From Bacteroidota bacterium (GTDB lineage Bacteria > Bacteroidota > Bacteroidia > Bacteroidales > F082), in NCBI GenBank assembly GCA_023396415.1, contig JAEWWJ010000068.1:1-25658 (forward strand): a stretch of DNA of 25,658 nt. Reading direction: 5' to 3'. The position numbers and the translations under genes were made by a program. Positions 1 through 8,157 of the stretch are shown in pieces. Each line of letters begins with the position of its first letter. Position 1 is the first letter of the stretch. Under the pieces are notes generated by a model. It had not been told where the DNA came from. It saw nothing but the letters and a program-made list of their open reading frames with translations, and did no database searches.

Positions 1-614
1 GCGGCTACTACATAAGTGTAGGCTGCCCAACGCAATGCCTCTTGTGCTTTGGGCTGGGTAGATTGGCTGGTAACACCGCTGGATGTCAACCAAACCAAGG
101 CCCTGCGGCTGGCATCAATTTCGACCGGAAGGGTTACAAAACTGAAAATGGTGGTCATTGCAAACATAATGATGCCGATAAGCAGCAGTTGAGGAAAGGT
201 TTGAATCAACAAAATGCCGGCAAGCAGCACCCATTGCACATATCTAGATGAAAAACTTACAATCGGCACCAATTGACTCCGCATTTGAAGCCAGGTATAA
301 GCGGTAGCGTGCTGCACCGCGTGACCACATTCGTGAGCAGCAACGGCCGCTGCGGCCACACTATTGCCGTGATAAACATCGTGGCTCAGGTTCACTGTTT
401 TGTTCACAGGATTGTAATGGTCGCTCAGCTCACCTTCAACAGATTGTATTTTAACATCGTAAATGCCATTGTCGTTGAGCATTTTTTGGGCTATGTCGCG
501 CCCGGTCATGTTGTAGTTCACGGGTATTTTACTAAACTCCCGAAACTTACTCTTGAGTCGGCTTCCAACTATCCAACTGAGGAGCATAAAAAATCCAAAA
601 ATGATCCAGATCAT
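1..614 (-). CDS. YugP-family membrane zinc metallopeptidase (partial, C-terminus beyond window)
   Basis: Reading the minus strand from the ATG at 614 gives 204 codons without a stop, so the gene runs off the left edge. The protein opens with a hydrophobic segment (residues 1-18, MIWIIFGFFMLLSWIVGS). It has the zinc-protease motif AAHECGHAVQH with HECGH at residues 94-98, two more hydrophobic stretches at about 126-162, and a second acidic motif, VEIDASRRAL, with Glu165 as the likely third zinc ligand. This pattern is that of the YugP/Zn_peptidase_2 family (PF04298), integral-membrane neutral zinc metallopeptidases whose substrates are poorly defined. The family is usually about 225-235 residues, so roughly 20-30 residues are missing. 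It is divergent from the YitT gene across 211 bp. Family assignment is confident; a cellular role cannot be read from this sequence. Confidence 0.9.
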   Translation of the reverse strand, partial: MIWIIFGFFMLLSWIVGSRLKSKFREFSKIPVNYNMTGRDIAQKMLNDNGIYDVKIQSVEGELSDHYNPVNKTVNLSHDVYHGNSVAAAAVAAHECGHAVQHATAYTWLQMRSQLVPIVSFSSRYVQWVLLAGILLIQTFPQLLLIGIIMFAMTTIFSFVTLPVEIDASRRALVWLTSSGVTSQSTQPKAQEALRWAAYTYVVA

Positions 615-798
615 ATAATTTATTGTTAGTGTAGTTTAAAGCCGCAAATTTGCTGCCAATTGTGTTTACTTTTTCGGTTTCATCTCAATTTTTAGTTATT
701 TTAACATGTTGAGCGCGCTTAATGGATGTTTATTGCCGCGAGGGTAGTTTATTCACCCCATAGTTTGGGGTTTGTGGCGGATGAAGGTCTCAAAGTTG

Positions 799-806
799 TA
801 ATTTTG
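799..806 (+). promoter_or_regulatory. Putative Bacteroidota -7 element upstream of yitT-like gene
   Basis: TAATTTTG at 799-806 is an exact match to the Bacteroidota -7 consensus TAnnTTTG and sits 19 bp before the ATG of the YitT-family gene, implying a very short leader of about 13-15 nt. No good -33 TTTG lies at the usual 19-21 bp spacing; the nearest TTTG is at 771-774, slightly too far upstream. An inverted repeat ACCCCA-TAGTT-TGGGGT (755-771) lies just upstream and could be an operator. Inferred from sequence only. Confidence 0.5.
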
Positions 807-825
807 TCACCTAAACTGATTAAAA

Positions 826-1686
826 ATGGGAAAGCAAAAAACCTTTGTCAATGAATTGAAATCGTACGTTATCATAACCCTTGGGCTTTTTGTAATGGCT
901 TTAGGTTGGACGGGCTTTTTGATTCCGAATGAAATTCTTGGAGGCGGCGTCAGCGGTATAGCTACCTTGATTTTTTGGGCCAGCGGATTGCCTGTTGGCG
1001 TCTCGGTTCTGGCTATCAATGCAGTGCTTATCATATTCGCATTTAGGCTTTTAGGGGTTGGGTTTGGTGTAAAAACTATTTATTCTATCGGAATGCTCTC
1101 CTTCTTTTTTGCCGTTTTGCAGTATTACATTCGCGAGCCTTTTGTAACGGATAAATTCATGGCTTCGGTGGTGGGTGCGGTGATGTCGGGCTCGAGTATG
1201 GGATTGATTTTTACCCAAGGTGGTAGCACCGGCGGCACCGATATTGTGGCTATGATTGTGAATAAATACCGAAATATCAGTCCGGGAAAAATCATCCTTT
1301 TCTTAGATGTTTTCATTATTTCGAGTTCGTTTTTCATTTTTAGAACGATAGACACCTTGGTTTATGGCTTCGTAGTGATGTCGGTGGTCAGCTATGTGAT
1401 TGATCTCATTATCACCGGCAACAAGCAGTCGGTGCAGATGTTTATCTTTTCGAAAAAAGCCAACAGCATTGCAGATCGCATTGGCAATGAAACAGGAAGG
1501 GGAGTAACCTTTATCAAAGGAGTAGGATGGTACACGAAATCGGAGAATGATATTCTGATGATTATCGTGAAAAGAATGGAGTACCAGATGGTTTTCATGA
1601 TCGTGAAAGAGGAAGACCCTGAGGCCTTCGTCTCTATTTCGACGGTGATGGGAGTCTATGGACAAGGCTTCGATGCCATCCGCTAA
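826..1686 (+). CDS. YitT family membrane protein (DUF161/DUF2179)
   Basis: The 286-residue protein has a short charged N-terminus (MGKQKTFVNELKSY). About five to six hydrophobic segments follow over residues 12-190, including the conserved YitT stretch GLIFTQGGSTGGTDIVAMI around residues 127-145. A soluble C-terminal domain of about 80 residues begins near GRGVTFIKGVGWYT and matches the DUF2179 tail of the family. Length and domain order are typical of full-length YitT proteins. These are widespread inner-membrane proteins whose transport substrate, if any, is not established; the C-terminal domain resembles small-ligand-sensing folds. The start is the first ATG after a consensus -7 element. 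The gene is divergent from the YugP-like peptidase and convergent with the EamA transporter, with only 20 bp between stops. Family call is firm, function unknown. Confidence 0.92.
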   Translation: MGKQKTFVNELKSYVIITLGLFVMALGWTGFLIPNEILGGGVSGIATLIFWASGLPVGVSVLAINAVLIIFAFRLLGVGFGVKTIYSIGMLSFFFAVLQYYIREPFVTDKFMASVVGAVMSGSSMGLIFTQGGSTGGTDIVAMIVNKYRNISPGKIILFLDVFIISSSFFIFRTIDTLVYGFVVMSVVSYVIDLIITGNKQSVQMFIFSKKANSIADRIGNETGRGVTFIKGVGWYTKSENDILMIIVKRMEYQMVFMIVKEEDPEAFVSISTVMGVYGQGFDAIR

Positions 1687-1706
1687 GTTGCTTTACAGTC
1701 AACGCT

Positions 1707-2612
1707 TTATGATTTCGTTAGCTTTTTTGATGATTTTTCAGGGTAATACTGTGCAATAATCACACCACAGAGCATCAGTCCGGCACCAAAAAATTCCCTG
1801 CCCGACATTTTTTCTTGCAGAATTAACATGCCGCCAACCATAGCAAATACCGCTTCTAAGCTCAAAATAATGGCGGTATGGTCGGCCCTGGCTTTACGCT
1901 GTCCTGCAACTTGAAGGGTGAATCCAATTCCTGCGGAAACAATTCCGGCATACAAGATCGAAACCATTGATCCTTGTATGCCCGACCAAATAACGGTTTC
2001 AAAGAAAAGAGCCAACACCACGCTGATGACACCCACGATGGCAAATTGCAAAAAAGCAATCAACCTAAAGTCGTGTTGCGGTGCGATGTAGGAAAGCACA
2101 ATCATGTGAAAGGCCCAAAAGATGGCGCCAATCAGTACCAATAAATCGCCTGTTGACAGCGTAAAGCCATCTTTTACAGACAGAAAATACAGTCCGGCAG
2201 TAGCAAAGGTGGCACCGGCCCACACCTGAAGGGTAGAAGGTTTACGTTGAAACAACCCGATAAAAGGGATAAACAACACGTACAAGCTGGTAATAAAACC
2301 TGCATTGCCAGCGGTGGTGTAAATCATACCAACCTGCTGAAACGTTGAGGCAAAAAACAAGACCACACCTGCCATCGCGCTATGCATCAAAAGTTGGGAC
2401 CGGGTGAGCTCTTTCCACTTGAAATTGGGCATACTGAAACCAATATAGACCAGCAAGGTGAGGGCCCCCAAAATGAACCTTATCCCGTTAAAGGTAAGAG
2501 GTCCAAGGTGTTCCATCCCCTGACGCTGGGCTACGAAAGCAAGTCCCCATATAGCGGCGGCAGTAAGGAGTAATAGATTGCCGGAGGTGTGGTTGCGTGG
2601 ATTCATTTTCAT
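1707..2612 (-). CDS. EamA/DMT-family transporter
   Basis: The 301-residue protein has about ten hydrophobic segments in two tandem EamA repeats, residues ~10-145 and ~153-290. The first repeat opens with the typical signature LLLLTAAAIWGLAFVAQRQG, and the second contains the family-like run AGIGFTLQVAGQRKARADHTAIILSLEAVFA. Length is standard for drug/metabolite transporter (DMT) superfamily permeases, inner-membrane carriers of amino acids, nucleosides or other metabolites. Substrate cannot be inferred here. The ATG at 2612 lies 32 bp after the stop of the sugar-transporter gene on the same strand, so it is probably the last gene of a peptidase-symporter-EamA transcription unit. It ends tail to tail with yitT, and I see no obvious terminator in the 20-bp gap. 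Confidence 0.93.
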   Translation of the reverse strand: MKMNPRNHTSGNLLLLTAAAIWGLAFVAQRQGMEHLGPLTFNGIRFILGALTLLVYIGFSMPNFKWKELTRSQLLMHSAMAGVVLFFASTFQQVGMIYTTAGNAGFITSLYVLFIPFIGLFQRKPSTLQVWAGATFATAGLYFLSVKDGFTLSTGDLLVLIGAIFWAFHMIVLSYIAPQHDFRLIAFLQFAIVGVISVVLALFFETVIWSGIQGSMVSILYAGIVSAGIGFTLQVAGQRKARADHTAIILSLEAVFAMVGGMLILQEKMSGREFFGAGLMLCGVIIAQYYPEKSSKKLTKS

Positions 2613-2644
2613 GATATTTTTTCTTCTGTTGTTAGCTTAAAATG

Positions 2645-3976
2645 TTACGCTATTTTCTTTTTCCGGTGTACTGAAAGGGCAAACGCTAAGATGATCAGAT
2701 AGCAAGGAATACACACCCAATAAGCCATTTGTGTGGATGTTTTTTCGGCCAGCAATCCGTAAACCAATGGTATAATGGCGCCACCGGCAATAGACATGAT
2801 GAGCATGGCAGAACCTGTTTTGGTGAAACGACCCACGCCTTCCAAGGCCAAAGGCCAGATGGCCGGCCAAACCAAGCTGTTGGCTAAACCCAACAATGCC
2901 ACAAAAAGTACGGTGTAAGGAATGGTGAGCTGGATGCTGTCGAAAGTGGTGAAATCAAGAAATGGCATAGAAAAACTGAGTGCCGGATTGGAGAAGATGG
3001 CCAAAAGCGTAAAAGCAACCCCACTGAGCGAACAGATGATCAGAGCGCCTTTTTGGCTCATGTATTTTGGAATAAGTGCAACACCAACAAAATAGCCAAC
3101 GACCATAAAAACCAACATCAGCGAAGTGAAATATTTTGCAGAAGTCATTGCAATGCCAAGCGATTCGCCATAACGGATGATGGTGTCGCCGGCCACCACT
3201 TCAACGCCTACATAGAAAAATAAGGCGATGACCCCAAAAATGAGGTTTGGAAAACTGAAAACCGTTTTTTTGGTGTGGTGGGCGTCGTGGGTTTCCTCCT
3301 CTTCTACATTGATGTCGGGCAGATTAGTGAACCGGATGAAAATTGCCAAAGCAACCAAAAAGATAGCCATCAGCGAATAGGGAAAGATCAAGCGGTGTGA
3401 AAGCACATCCAAAATTTGATTTTGAACAGCAGGATCGGTGGCGAGGGCCAACTGCTCGTTCAGCTCGGTGGTATTTTTTAAAACAATAGAAGCCAACATT
3501 ACAGGTGCCAGTACGCCGGCAAACTTATTGGCGATGCCCATAATACTGATGCGTTTGGCGGCACTTTCGAGGGGTCCCAAAATGGTAACGTATGGATTGA
3601 CGGCAGTTTGAAGGAGTGCAAGACCTGTCCCGATGGTGAAAAGCCCAATCAGAAAAACAACATACGAACGTTCCAAAGCAGCGGGAATAAAGATCAACGC
3701 GCCGGCTGTCATCACCAAAAGGCCGATGGTCATCCCGTTTTTGAAGCCTGTTTTTTTCAAAATCCATGACGAGGGAAGGGCCATCACAAAATACGAGATG
3801 TAAAAAGCGAAAGTCACGAAGTAGGAAATGAAATCGGAGAGCTGACAGGTGGTTTTCAAAATGGGGATGAGTGCTCCGTTGATCCAGGTTACAAAACCAA
3901 AAACAAAAAAGAGGATTCCGATGATGATCAGCGGAACGAGATTGTTTTTTTGTGGGGAAGTAGATTTTTGTGTCAT
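2645..3976 (-). CDS. Sugar:H+ symporter of the FucP/GluP type (MFS)
   Basis: Translation from the ATG at 3976 gives 443 residues (MTQKSTSPQKNN...). The open frame continues upstream to a TTG at 4003, but the ATG start puts the first membrane helix at residue ~13 and is preferred. There are about twelve hydrophobic helices. Helix 1 carries the FucP/GluP signature FFVFGFVTWINGALIPILK, helix 4-5 has LLQTAVNPYVTILGP, and a charged cytoplasmic loop (EEEETHDAHHTKK) separates the two six-helix halves. The family covers inner-membrane proton symporters for L-fucose and glucose/galactose; which sugar this one uses cannot be told. It lies 54 bp downstream of the S37-type peptidase and 32 bp upstream of the EamA gene on the same strand, suggesting co-expression for nutrient scavenging, which is inference. 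Confidence 0.92.
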   Translation of the reverse strand: MTQKSTSPQKNNLVPLIIIGILFFVFGFVTWINGALIPILKTTCQLSDFISYFVTFAFYISYFVMALPSSWILKKTGFKNGMTIGLLVMTAGALIFIPAALERSYVVFLIGLFTIGTGLALLQTAVNPYVTILGPLESAAKRISIMGIANKFAGVLAPVMLASIVLKNTTELNEQLALATDPAVQNQILDVLSHRLIFPYSLMAIFLVALAIFIRFTNLPDINVEEEETHDAHHTKKTVFSFPNLIFGVIALFFYVGVEVVAGDTIIRYGESLGIAMTSAKYFTSLMLVFMVVGYFVGVALIPKYMSQKGALIICSLSGVAFTLLAIFSNPALSFSMPFLDFTTFDSIQLTIPYTVLFVALLGLANSLVWPAIWPLALEGVGRFTKTGSAMLIMSIAGGAIIPLVYGLLAEKTSTQMAYWVCIPCYLIILAFALSVHRKKKIA

Positions 3977-4030
3977 TTGATGGCTTTTAAAAAAAGAAGG
4001 CAATACATTTTTATAAGGCTGAAATTGGCG

Positions 4031-5335
4031 TTAATCGTTGGTTTCTGTCCATTCTTTGAGCTGACGAATGGCATTGAGATACGTTTGGTTGTCGAAATTG
4101 GCCAAGCGGGTGGCGTGTGAACCTCCGGGAAGAACCAATTTAATGGCGTTGGTTTTGTTGCCCGGCTGAACTGCTGTGCTCGACCAAGCATCATAGCCGC
4201 CATATACATAAAGCATATTGTTGCCGTTTTTTTGTAGCCAACGATTCACTTTTTTGCTCAACCTTCGGCTGTATTTTGCTTTTACACCTTCAGGAAGCGT
4301 ATGGTTGAAGTTTGGTTTTTCAACATATTTTAAAAGGCCTTTAAACGGCTTTGTTTCGTACGAATAAAACCCCATCTCGGTGAGGGCTTGATAGAAAAAA
4401 GGTTGAAAACCAAGAATACTCTGGTCGGCAAAAAAATCATAACCTGCCGCGCTGATAAAGGCGTTGAACACCTCGTTGGTGTCTTTTCCCGGTTCGGGAA
4501 GGCCGTCGCAACCCATAGGAAACCATTGCCAATAGGCAAATCCGAGCTCAAGAACATTGTATTCATAAGCCTTTTCAATGCCGCCCACCATATTAAAAGT
4601 GTGGCCGAGCCGGGTGGCCGAATCAGCAAACATAGGTTCAAAAATTTCGCGTCTTTGCAAAAGATCGGTTTGTAAGGCTTGCAGGCGGTCGCGGCAGAAA
4701 GCGGTTGCCACCGTGTCTTTGAAATGATAGACCCTTTTGTCGGCCACCGAAAAGTTCAGCGGAGCCACGTAAGGCACCGAAGCCTGCACATCATCCGGAT
4801 AAAAATAACGGTAATAGATGGTGGTTTGTCCGCCTTTGCTAATGCCTGTGCTGACCCACGCCTTGGGATAAAGCTGTTTCAGCAATTGGTTTACCTGATG
4901 AAGGTCGGCAGTGGCATTGGCCAATGTCAGTTCTTCCCAGTTGATGGGATTGGGGACGCTCTTTCCGAAATAGCGGTGCTCCACCACCACCAAGTTGGCA
5001 TCGAGTGCTGCGGCAATTTCTTCGTCATAGCCTTTCCAACGGGCATAACCGGCGGCATAACCTTCGGTAACCATTACCGTGGGGCGGTCGAAGCCACGAT
5101 GCCGAACGAATACCCTTTGCGCAAAACTTCCTTTTGATGGATCGCGATGATCAACAAGCTGCTGAACAAACATCACATGGCCTTCTTTAAAGCGGTCAAC
5201 GGTGAGTTCGAGAGGCTGAATGCTGTCGAAGCCCAATTGTAGAAGCTGTTCTTTAAATGATTGATCTTGAGATAGTAATGCTTTTGCGAACAGCATTATT
5301 GTAGCAAATAAAAATAGCCTGCGTAACTTTGTCAT
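4031..5335 (-). CDS. Secreted serine peptidase, S37 (PS-10)/S28-like aminopeptidase
   Basis: The 434-residue protein begins with a signal peptide, about residues 1-22, hydrophobic core LFLFATIMLFAKALL with a plausible cut before QDQS. The mature part is an alpha/beta-hydrolase. It has the oxyanion-side motif VVVEHRYFGKS (116-126) and the nucleophile elbow GISKGG with Ser166. The other two triad candidates are Asp382 in YGGYDAWSS and His407 in PGGSHATRL. These motifs fit the prolyl-peptidase-like clan SC enzymes, closest to the S37 family known from Streptomyces tripeptidyl aminopeptidase; S28 is the alternative. The likely role is removing short N-terminal peptides in the periplasm or outside the cell. 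There is no T9SS sorting domain. It is the first gene of a probable three-gene unit and is preceded by the terminator of the upstream Omp28-like gene. Confidence 0.8.
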   Translation of the reverse strand: MTKLRRLFLFATIMLFAKALLSQDQSFKEQLLQLGFDSIQPLELTVDRFKEGHVMFVQQLVDHRDPSKGSFAQRVFVRHRGFDRPTVMVTEGYAAGYARWKGYDEEIAAALDANLVVVEHRYFGKSVPNPINWEELTLANATADLHQVNQLLKQLYPKAWVSTGISKGGQTTIYYRYFYPDDVQASVPYVAPLNFSVADKRVYHFKDTVATAFCRDRLQALQTDLLQRREIFEPMFADSATRLGHTFNMVGGIEKAYEYNVLELGFAYWQWFPMGCDGLPEPGKDTNEVFNAFISAAGYDFFADQSILGFQPFFYQALTEMGFYSYETKPFKGLLKYVEKPNFNHTLPEGVKAKYSRRLSKKVNRWLQKNGNNMLYVYGGYDAWSSTAVQPGNKTNAIKLVLPGGSHATRLANFDNQTYLNAIRQLKEWTETND

Positions 5336-5385
5336 AGGGGGTAGATTTTGGTTGCAAATTACTGAAAATGTTGAGAAGTGAGGTT

Positions 5386-5418
5386 AAAAAAAAACCGTCT
5401 CCACCGGGGCGGAGACGG
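5386..5418 (-). terminator. Intrinsic terminator after the Omp28-like gene
   Basis: The minus-strand transcript has a perfect 8-bp GC-rich stem, CCGTCTCC/GGAGACGG (arms at 5411-5418 and 5395-5402), with an 8-nt loop, followed directly by nine U (nine A on the plus strand, 5386-5394). It begins 27 bp past the stop of the Omp28-like gene and ends about 50 bp before the start of the peptidase gene. It is the clearest transcription stop in the window. Confidence 0.9.
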
Positions 5419-5444
5419 CCAACAACCAATTACATATAAAAAAA

Positions 5445-7559
5445 CTATCTATTGATCACCAATTTGGTGGTTTTTACGGTTTCGTTGGTTTTTAAACGGA
5501 TGATGTAGGTGCCATTGGCGATATCGGTCAGACCGAATTGAACATTTTGTTGTCCGGCAGCAACGGTTTCATGTTGAATAACTTCAACAAGACGGCCACT
5601 GAGGTCGAGCAATGCTACTTCAACCTTGCTGTTTGCGGAAACAAAATAAGCTACATTTACTTCATTCACAGCTGGGTTTGGATTGATTCCGATAAATCCG
5701 GCGGTGATTTCGTTAACGCCCACGTGCATTCCGGTTTGGAATGTAGTAGAGGCAGCAGGAGTAACGATGGCAGTGGAATTTTGAACCTCTGCAATTCCCA
5801 ATTCATAGGTGGTATATGAATCCAACAGCCCTGTTGGATCAACAGTGATCAGGGTTTTTTCGTCGTTGATCGTTGCAGTGAAGGGGAAATTGTCGCCGTC
5901 AACTTTTTTCAAAGTGATCAGGCTTGCCACATTGTCGTTGGTGATTTCGCCACCGCCAACAAGGGCTACGGGCATGTCAAAGCTGATATGAAGATCGGCT
6001 TCGGTAGTCAAACCGGTTGTTCCTGGAACCGGGTCGAAAGAAACAACGGCAGCTACTGATCCGGCCAACTGCGAATAGGCTGATTGGAAAACGTACTTGG
6101 TGCTGTTGTCTTGAACAAAGATTACGGCTACCAAATCATCCATTTCTTCAACATGGGTTGTTGACATATCGTAGCTGAATGAAAACGGTGTTGCAACACC
6201 TGATTCCATGCTGAGGGTTGTTCCGCCGGCATCGGGCATCATTTTCATCATTACGTGTTTAAACGATGTTTCACCATTGTTGCCCACGTTTTGTGTGGTC
6301 AGATTTTCAATAATGACCACGTGCAGCGTAACATTGGAAAGCGATGCATAAGGAGTGACTTGTCCTGAAACACTAAAATTGTTACCATTGATGGAGTGTG
6401 TGCCGGTGATGGCCACAAAAGCGGGATCGGCCATGGCTGCAGTGTAGGCAGCGTTAACTGCTCCAGTGCTTGTGCTTACATTTTTGCCTTCGACAAACAA
6501 CATGGGCACAGCGCTAACTCCATAATAGGTTCTTCTTACTCCACCTTCGGGGGTATAATAAGGGTCTCCTGGGCTTGGCCAGCTCATCTGGTATTTAATA
6601 ACCGTGACGTTGTCGCCATTTGTATTCATAAAAGGAGTCATTGTATTGGTGTTAAAACTGGCACAAGGAGGGCAAGTTGAGCTGGTAAACTCTTCAAACA
6701 ATGGGCGACGTTGCAGGGTCTGGGTGGGTACACCAATGTTTTTGGTGAACATATCATTGTCAGGGTTTTGATCTGCTCCAAGTCCGTTGACGTTTGAAAC
6801 CCATACTTTTACTACGTGGAAGCCTGTGGGAGGTGCGAGGCTTTGGGTACAAGTGAAATTGAAAACGGCATCAGTTGCTAAGTTGAGACCTGTATAAGAG
6901 GTGGTGTTGACTTCACCATCATTTAAACTCCAATTGACGTCGAAGCTGGTGATTGGTGAAAGACCTTCGTTGACAACTTTGCCTGAAACAGGCACTGTGC
7001 CAATAAAATAATCGGGAACGGTGATGGATGCCAATCCTGCATCACGCTCCTTGCGAACGAAAAGTTTGAAATCATCAAAGTGAACATAATCCAAATTGTA
7101 CAAGTTACCACTCAAAAACACGCAAAACTGAAAATCGGATTGACCGACATTGGTAAATTCAACCACTTGTGTTTTAGGACCTTGGTTACCTGTTGGCAGC
7201 ACCGACCAAGCCACTTCCCATTCACCGGTTCCAAAACGTTTGGCAACGCCTAAGGTAACGCCATTGGCATACCAATCGTAAAAATATTTAAATGAAAGGG
7301 TAGCATTGGTTTGTCCGGTAAGGTCAATCACAGGCGAAATGAACCTTGTGGTAATGTTTTGACTCACATACGTGAACTTTAACTCCGGGGCCACACCGCC
7401 TGCTGTGGGGGTGGCACTTTGGGTCCAGTTGCTAACAGCACCCTCTCTGGTCCAGCCGGCAGGAGGAAATGTCCCACTAAAATCTTCGGTAAGGAAGCTT
7501 TGTGCGAATGTTAGTTGTGCCATCAATAAGAAAGCAAAAATTGTAAAGAGTTTTTTCAT
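5445..7559 (-). CDS. T9SS-secreted Omp28-like multidomain protein with CPPC motif
   Basis: The frame opens upstream at 7658, but the ATG at 7559 starts a clean signal peptide (MKKLFTIFAFLLMAQLTFAQ) and avoids overlap with the sigma-factor gene; from there the protein is 704 residues. Reading onward there is a MAM/choice-of-anchor-J-like beta domain (about 21-168; EDFSGTFPPAGW, FISPVIDLTG). Then come a CARDB-like segment (about 172-275) and an Omp28/thioredoxin-like domain starting LFEEFTSSTCPPCASFN, with Cys296-Pro-Pro-Cys299. Last are a Big_5-like Ig domain (about 505-612) and a type A T9SS sorting domain (about 623-704; GINPNPAVNEV, LLDLSGRLV, GTYIIRL). It is expected on the cell surface or secreted. 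Function is unknown; the CPPC pair suggests a thiol-disulfide role. The ATG is 25 bp after the ECF sigma gene, so the two probably form an operon. Confidence 0.9.
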   Translation of the reverse strand: MKKLFTIFAFLLMAQLTFAQSFLTEDFSGTFPPAGWTREGAVSNWTQSATPTAGGVAPELKFTYVSQNITTRFISPVIDLTGQTNATLSFKYFYDWYANGVTLGVAKRFGTGEWEVAWSVLPTGNQGPKTQVVEFTNVGQSDFQFCVFLSGNLYNLDYVHFDDFKLFVRKERDAGLASITVPDYFIGTVPVSGKVVNEGLSPITSFDVNWSLNDGEVNTTSYTGLNLATDAVFNFTCTQSLAPPTGFHVVKVWVSNVNGLGADQNPDNDMFTKNIGVPTQTLQRRPLFEEFTSSTCPPCASFNTNTMTPFMNTNGDNVTVIKYQMSWPSPGDPYYTPEGGVRRTYYGVSAVPMLFVEGKNVSTSTGAVNAAYTAAMADPAFVAITGTHSINGNNFSVSGQVTPYASLSNVTLHVVIIENLTTQNVGNNGETSFKHVMMKMMPDAGGTTLSMESGVATPFSFSYDMSTTHVEEMDDLVAVIFVQDNSTKYVFQSAYSQLAGSVAAVVSFDPVPGTTGLTTEADLHISFDMPVALVGGGEITNDNVASLITLKKVDGDNFPFTATINDEKTLITVDPTGLLDSYTTYELGIAEVQNSTAIVTPAASTTFQTGMHVGVNEITAGFIGINPNPAVNEVNVAYFVSANSKVEVALLDLSGRLVEVIQHETVAAGQQNVQFGLTDIANGTYIIRLKTNETVKTTKLVINR

Positions 7560-7584
7560 AGATAAAGGTTTTAAATGATTAGTA

Positions 7585-8157
7585 TTAAGCTGTTTGTAAA
7601 ATTTCTTGGGACTTGGGTGCGGCGGCTGTGCCAATGATTTTGCGTTGAAGTTGATCACGAGCTCGCATCAATTGCGATTTTGATGTGCTGATAGAGATTT
7701 CAAGCATCTGACCTATTTCTTTGTGGGTATAGCCTTCTATTACGTTCAATTTGAATACGTTATGGTAACCGTTGGGAAGGGAATCAACCAGCTTTTCAAG
7801 ATCATCATAATACAAATTGGTAATCACACTCATTTCGTGTACTTCCTCATCGGGAAGGTAATTGAGTTCGGCTTCGTTAAAAGTGATTTTTTTTCTTTTG
7901 TAAAAGTTGAGGGCAGTGGTAACCATAATACGGCGCATCCAGCCTTCAAAAGAACCGTTGTTCTTAAAATCTTTAAGGTATTTGAACGCTTTGATGAATC
8001 CTTCTTGTAGAATATCGTCGGCATCCCAGTTGGTGCGGGCATATCTTTTGCACAAGGGCATCAGTCGCACCGCAAAAAACTCATACAAGCGGAACTGAGC
8101 TTGTCGGTCGTTGCGCAGACAAGCTTCAATCAAATTTTTTTCCTCTTGTGGACTCAT
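7585..8157 (-). CDS. RNA polymerase ECF-type sigma-70 factor
   Basis: The 190-residue protein has region 2 at about residues 21-90. The core-binding and -10-recognition segment is DADDILQEGFIKAFKYLKDF, followed by GSFEGWMRRIMVTTALNFYKRKK. Region 4 lies at about 118-172, with LVDSLPNGYHNVFKLNVIEGYTHKEIGQMLEIS and a helix-turn-helix ending STSKSQLMRARDQLQ. This is the two-domain layout of ECF (group 4) sigma factors. An 18-residue tail (GTAAAPKSQEILQTA) follows region 4. No anti-sigma gene is adjacent: the next gene downstream, 25 bp away, is the T9SS-secreted Omp28-like protein, and the upstream neighbour is a 430-bp gap. The sigma factor may direct transcription of its own operon, as many ECF factors do, but I cannot recognise a matching promoter motif. 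Confidence 0.94.
   Translation of the reverse strand: MSPQEEKNLIEACLRNDRQAQFRLYEFFAVRLMPLCKRYARTNWDADDILQEGFIKAFKYLKDFKNNGSFEGWMRRIMVTTALNFYKRKKITFNEAELNYLPDEEVHEMSVITNLYYDDLEKLVDSLPNGYHNVFKLNVIEGYTHKEIGQMLEISISTSKSQLMRARDQLQRKIIGTAAAPKSQEILQTA

Noticed and set aside
3977..4003. Upstream TTG start for the sugar symporter
   Set aside because: It adds nine residues with no family match; the ATG at 3976 places the first helix as expected.
4679..5137. 152-residue plus-strand frame opposite the S37-like peptidase
   Set aside because: Shadow frame; the opposite strand has a signal peptide and a full catalytic triad.
7560..7658. Longer N-terminus of the Omp28-like protein
   Set aside because: It would overlap the sigma-factor gene and bury a clean signal peptide 33 residues inside.
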